A DNA stretch of 64,000 bases, from contig NZ_BCQS01000026.1 of NCBI RefSeq assembly GCF_001552195.1, forward strand, positions 1-64,000, in the 5' to 3' direction. The position numbers and the translations under genes are program-made. The notes beneath the pieces were generated by a model. The model searched no databases. It saw only the letters and a program-made list of their open reading frames with translations, and was not told the origin of the DNA. Positions 62,054 to 64,000 of this stretch are shown here, one piece after another. The stretch is from Actinomadura latina NBRC 106108. Its GTDB lineage: Bacteria > Actinomycetota > Actinomycetes > Streptosporangiales > Streptosporangiaceae. The stretch's first letter is position 1; every line of letters starts with the position of its first letter.

Positions 62054-63544
62054 TTATTTGTTGCGCTTGATATATTGGCGGTGGTCGCTTATGGGTGCTG
62101 TGGTGGGAATATTGGACACGGAACTGCTGGCGGTGGGCGGAAACTCGGTTGCGGCCAGATATGCTTGATATTGTTCGGTTCCTGCTGTTGCTCGAAGGCT
62201 AATTAGGTTTACCTCTTCCTGCACGGGATGGGAGAGGCCGGCCAGATGGTGGATGGCCTGGCTGAGGGTGGTGATGGCTTGGCGGCCGTTGGTTTGAGCT
62301 GTGTTGTAGCGGGTTGAGAGTTTGCGGGCTGATGCTGGTACGCGTGGTCGGTGGGTGGGGTATTTCTTCTGGCGGTTGAGGGTGCCGATTGCTGCTGCGT
62401 CGTTGATGGCGGCGTGGTGGTGGGTGGCGAGGTTGTTGCAGGCTTCGATGGTTTTGAGGGTGATGGTGGCGATTCTTGCTGCGTGGGCGAGGGTGGGGGC
62501 AAGTTGGTGGGGTGGTTTGAGGCGGCTGGAGGCGCGGGGGCTTGGGGTCCATGCGGGGTCGGTGTGGATGAGGCGGCCGAGCCGAATGATGAGGTCGCTT
62601 GCGTCGGTTGCGGGGCCGTTGGCGGGGTGGCCGTAGTGTCCGATGTGCTCGTCCCAGTGCCGGACGATGCTTCTCCAGGTGATGCCGACGTATTTCAGGT
62701 CGGTCGCCGCCTGTTTGAGTGCCGATAGGTGGTCGGGTTCGTTGAGTTCGTTGGCGCGATGGATCAGTTGGCGGATGGTTTTGGTGTTGAGGTCGCAGAT
62801 GATGGCGGCTGCTCGGGCGAGGTAGCGCCAGGTGGTGATCGATGTGGGTGACGCGGGATTGCTGAGCCGGTAGATGCTGGCGTTGATGCCGGCCAGGGCT
62901 TGCTCGTTGGTTTCGCCGACCTTGGGCGGGATGCGGTCGGGGGTGTGGTGAACCGGGATGGCGGTGATAGGTGGCGGGTTCTGGTCTTCGCTGTAGATGC
63001 GGGCGATGACCGCAGCTTTCAGTAGAAGTGGTCCGGCCTGATCGGCGGGTGCGGGGATGCGGTAGGCGAGGCGGCCGAGGGTGGCGGTATGGACGCTGAG
63101 TTGGCGCAGCAGGGAGCGGGCGGTGTCGGGTGCGGCGATCAAAGCGGCGTTCGCTGATATCGCTTGGTCGGAGGTGGTGGGGAAGTGGGTGGACAGTAGA
63201 TCCAGACCGCAGCCCAGGGCGATGGAGGCGGCGCGGAGTTTCTGGGCCAGTGGCGACCGTGGGAGTTCGGTGTCTGCGGGTGGGCCGAGAAGGTGTTCGG
63301 CTTGCTGGACGAGGATGCCGGCGCGGTGGGCGCCGTCCCGGACTCGGGTTGCGCTGGGGTGCGGGGCACCGAAACCGTTGGCGATCTGGTCGTGGTAGCG
63401 GGCGATGACGTGGGTGAGGCGGGCGAGTTCCGGTGTGGTGGCGCGGTCACTGAGGTCGCGGCTGAGGTGTTGGGTGAGGAGTTGCTGTTGCAGGTCGGTG
63501 AGGTGCTGGTCGGCGAGCGCGGTCATCTCTCCGAAGGTGGCCAT
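62054..63544 (-). CDS. Hypothetical protein
   Basis: 496 residues from ATG 63544. Mostly helical throughout with many short repeats of Ala, Leu and His (ATFGEMTALADQHLTDLQQQ, LSRDLSDRATTPELARLTHV, DLLSTHFPTTSDQAISANAA). No catalytic motif or membrane segment recognised. Its last residues lie right beside the degenerate end of array C, so the array was inserted or has grown up to this gene. It follows the small gene at 63551 after 6 bases and forms a two-gene unit. Confidence 0.7.
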   Translation of the reverse strand: MATFGEMTALADQHLTDLQQQLLTQHLSRDLSDRATTPELARLTHVIARYHDQIANGFGAPHPSATRVRDGAHRAGILVQQAEHLLGPPADTELPRSPLAQKLRAASIALGCGLDLLSTHFPTTSDQAISANAALIAAPDTARSLLRQLSVHTATLGRLAYRIPAPADQAGPLLLKAAVIARIYSEDQNPPPITAIPVHHTPDRIPPKVGETNEQALAGINASIYRLSNPASPTSITTWRYLARAAAIICDLNTKTIRQLIHRANELNEPDHLSALKQAATDLKYVGITWRSIVRHWDEHIGHYGHPANGPATDASDLIIRLGRLIHTDPAWTPSPRASSRLKPPHQLAPTLAHAARIATITLKTIEACNNLATHHHAAINDAAAIGTLNRQKKYPTHRPRVPASARKLSTRYNTAQTNGRQAITTLSQAIHHLAGLSHPVQEEVNLISLRATAGTEQYQAYLAATEFPPTASSSVSNIPTTAPISDHRQYIKRNK

Positions 63545-63550
63545 GGGCGC

Positions 63551-63934
63551 CTACCGGAGGGTGTCGCGGAGGCGTCCGGCGTGCAGGGCGGCTTGGAGGC
63601 AGGCCATCTTGTCGTCGGGGTCGCCGGCGAGTTCGGCGGCTCGGACCAGGCTTTGGGAGACCTTGCTTGCGAGGTCGAATAGGGCGTCGGCGGTGGCGTT
63701 CTGCTCGGTGTGGTCGTCGGGGAGGGTGGCGTGCAGGGATGGTGCTTGGCGGAGGGCTTGGTGGGCTTGGACGGCTTCGCCTTCGGCCATGCCCCAGGTG
63801 ATGAAGCCGTCGGGTTGCTGGGTGGCGTAGGAGGTGATGACGCGTTCGGCGTGGGCGAGGTCGTTGAGGGCGTTGTTGAGGATTTCGGTGAACCAGTTGT
63901 GTCGGATGTCGTGGTGGTGGCGTTCGTGCGTCAT
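63551..63934 (-). CDS. Hypothetical protein
   Basis: 127 residues from ATG 63934 (MTHERHHHDIRHNWFTEILN). An all-helical protein with a His-rich start; pairs with the downstream gene. The same two-gene arrangement is likely a mobile-element or accessory unit in actinomycetes, but I cannot name it. Confidence 0.7.
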   Translation of the reverse strand: MTHERHHHDIRHNWFTEILNNALNDLAHAERVITSYATQQPDGFITWGMAEGEAVQAHQALRQAPSLHATLPDDHTEQNATADALFDLASKVSQSLVRAAELAGDPDDKMACLQAALHAGRLRDTLR

Positions 63935-64000
63935 CGCGGTGTCCTCCGGTCTGGACGGCATGGGTGGTCGTGGGCATTGCCGGTCCAGACAGACTGGCGC

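Noticed and set aside
1..64000. tRNA genes, rRNA genes and att direct repeats bounding the mobile element
   Set aside because: I found no tRNA-like cloverleaf or T-loop sequence and no convincing direct repeats flanking the mob module or the recombinase cassette by eye.

Overview
The window is high-GC DNA from an actinomycete. DUF397/XRE-DUF5753 pairs, a conservon (cvn) operon, BldC-type HTH, Methyltransf_19-type methyltransferases and DUF2637 proteins all fit Streptosporangiales/Streptomycetales-like bacteria. A Thermomonosporaceae-type host is my guess only.

Left end (1-9.7 kb): an adaptation-type CRISPR locus built round a reverse transcriptase. A leftward operon encodes RT, Cas1, two tandem Cas2-like proteins that both carry a CxxC pair, Cas6 and an unknown protein. 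Three arrays have 36-bp repeats ending GATTGAAAC (119-500, 5786-6740, and a decayed one at 9208-9380), each with the same leader. No effector (Cas10, Csm/Cmr) is in the window. Between arrays 2 and 3 sits a compact ubiquitin-like operon: UBL-E2 fusion, JAB/JAMM protease and E1/ThiF. It ends at a strong hairpin shared with array 2.

9.7-17 kb: ordinary chromosomal genes (LuxR regulator, S9 peptidase, MFS exporter, VOC protein, DUF6933 protein, small hypotheticals).

17-25.2 kb: a mobilisation module with a likely oriT, MobC, a MOBP-like relaxase with an internal duplication, a DUF2637 membrane protein, an ArdC-like/Toprim primase fusion and accessory membrane proteins. 25.4-28.7 kb holds an XRE/DUF397 pair, an HATPase protein and hypotheticals. 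CRISPR array A (28869-29754, 30-bp repeat) follows with its leader on the right.

30-50 kb: small genes, a phosphotransferase, and a translationally coupled four-gene set (tyrosine recombinase, XRE, zinc-ribbon/degenerate recombinase, nitrilase-family hydrolase). Next come an EEP-family protein and a long leftward conservon operon with three methyltransferases, GAF and acyl-CoA dehydrogenase genes. A SLOG protein, an XRE-TPR regulator and a Nudix hydrolase close this part.

Right end (50-62 kb): a complete type I-B locus, cas6-cas8-cas7-cas5-cas3-cas4-cas1-cas2, flanked by array B (leader facing the cas genes) and array C (leader after cas2). All three 30-bp-repeat arrays share a leader with a 16-bp-arm inverted repeat. 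Between leader B and cas6 there is a degenerate repeat-spacer-repeat unit. The first 17 nt of its spacer match, at 14 positions, a site beside the presumed cas promoter; two of the three mismatches fall at positions 6 and 12, which crRNA leaves unpaired in Cascade. I interpret this as a CreR/CreA-like crRNA-type autorepressor of the I-B cas operon, the most interesting item here. Two hypothetical genes fill 62.0-63.9 kb.
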